Assembly: GCA_019421105.1 (NCBI GenBank)
Contig: JAHZFY010000067.1
Coordinates: forward strand, 1-6,080
From: a bacterium
GTDB taxonomy: Bacteria > Bacillota_I > Bacilli_A > RFN20 > CAG-826
DNA length: 6,080 nt
Direction: 5' to 3'
Positions 5,824 through 6,080 of the stretch are shown here, piece by piece (the stretch's first letter is position 1; the number at the start of each line of letters is the position of its first letter). The notes beneath the pieces are model-generated. The model had not been told where the DNA came from, did no database searches, and worked only from the letters and a program-made list of their open reading frames with translations. A program made the position numbers and the translations under genes.

Positions 5824-6080
5824 TTATTTATTATTTAGATAAAATTTCTTATATAACTCAAATTTTTCTAAATACTTTTTATGGTTTTCATGATTTGGAT
5901 AATATGTTTTTTTATCCGCTACTAATTTATTAGCAGCCTCATATACATTTTCATATAATCCATCGCCCACCATGGCTAATATGATCGCGCCAAGTGCTCC
6001 ACCATCTGAAGTCGTGATAGTTTTCATCTCAATATTGAATATATCAGCAAGGATTTGCATGGTTTTTTCATTTTTTGTTC
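5824..6080 (-). CDS. xylB: Xylulokinase-like FGGY carbohydrate kinase, C-terminal part only
   Basis: The open frame enters from the right edge and ends with TAA at 5824-5826, giving the last 84 full codons; the gene does not start at the internal ATG at 6058-6060. The sequence shows the end of an FGGY_C domain: QILADIFNIEMKTITTSDGG, then GALGAIILAMVGDGLYENVYEAANKLV and a closing YYPNHENHKKYLEKFELYKKFY. These match the usual xylulokinase end (ADV, GGALGAAILA, VG-G-Y, EA, P-N-x-x-x-x-x-Y), which phosphorylates D-xylulose with ATP on its way into the pentose phosphate pathway. Other FGGY kinases share much of this, and without the N-terminal half the sugar cannot be fixed; the symbol is a best guess. 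It is followed by its own terminator, and then by the lacI operon in the same direction. Confidence 0.75.
   Translation of the reverse strand, partial: TKNEKTMQILADIFNIEMKTITTSDGGALGAIILAMVGDGLYENVYEAANKLVADKKTYYPNHENHKKYLEKFELYKKFYLNNK

Overview
This is an AT-rich window from a low-GC Gram-positive lineage. TGA is used as a stop (it ends the esterase gene) and tryptophan is read from TGG throughout, so this is the standard bacterial code, not the Mycoplasma/Spiroplasma code. Strong AAGGAGG-type ribosome sites and the protein families present would suit an Acholeplasma/Izemoplasma-like mollicute, an Erysipelotrichia relative or a clostridial gut bacterium. The sequence alone does not settle which.

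Layout. (1) Positions 1-2595, minus strand: a ferrous-iron uptake operon, feoA-feoA-feoB, with the feoB 3' end cut off by the left edge. (2) Positions 2596-2704: a divergent control region with a good promoter for the feo operon, two tandem perfect palindromes overlapping that promoter, and a separate promoter for the regulator. (3) Positions 2705-3064, plus strand: a short DtxR/MntR-family metalloregulator, the obvious candidate for binding those palindromes. (4) Positions 3075-5733, minus strand: a tightly packed operon of a LacI-family sugar-type regulator, a cytoplasmic esterase of the esterase D/CE1 type, and an unrecognised seven-helix membrane protein. (5) Positions 5824-6080, minus strand: the C-terminal end of a xylulokinase-like FGGY sugar kinase with its own terminator; its N-terminal part lies beyond the right edge.

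How it fits together. The left half reads as a self-contained iron module: the metal-loaded regulator would shut the feo promoter, FeoB imports Fe2+ through the membrane, and the two small FeoA proteins assist it. The right half looks like part of a carbohydrate-use locus: a sugar kinase, then a LacI-type regulator co-transcribed with an esterase that could deacylate a sugar or glycoside inside the cell, and an integral membrane protein of unknown role. The two halves converge and share a terminator region at about 3075-3107.

The most notable points are the paired palindromes at the feo promoter, the apparently leaderless starts of both regulators (no ribosome site, promoter placed so that transcription would begin at or next to the ATG), the mixed MntR/DtxR set of metal ligands, and the unknown membrane protein in the LacI operon. 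I see no mobile element, CRISPR array, tRNA or rRNA, and no gene-free stretch longer than about 110 bases.
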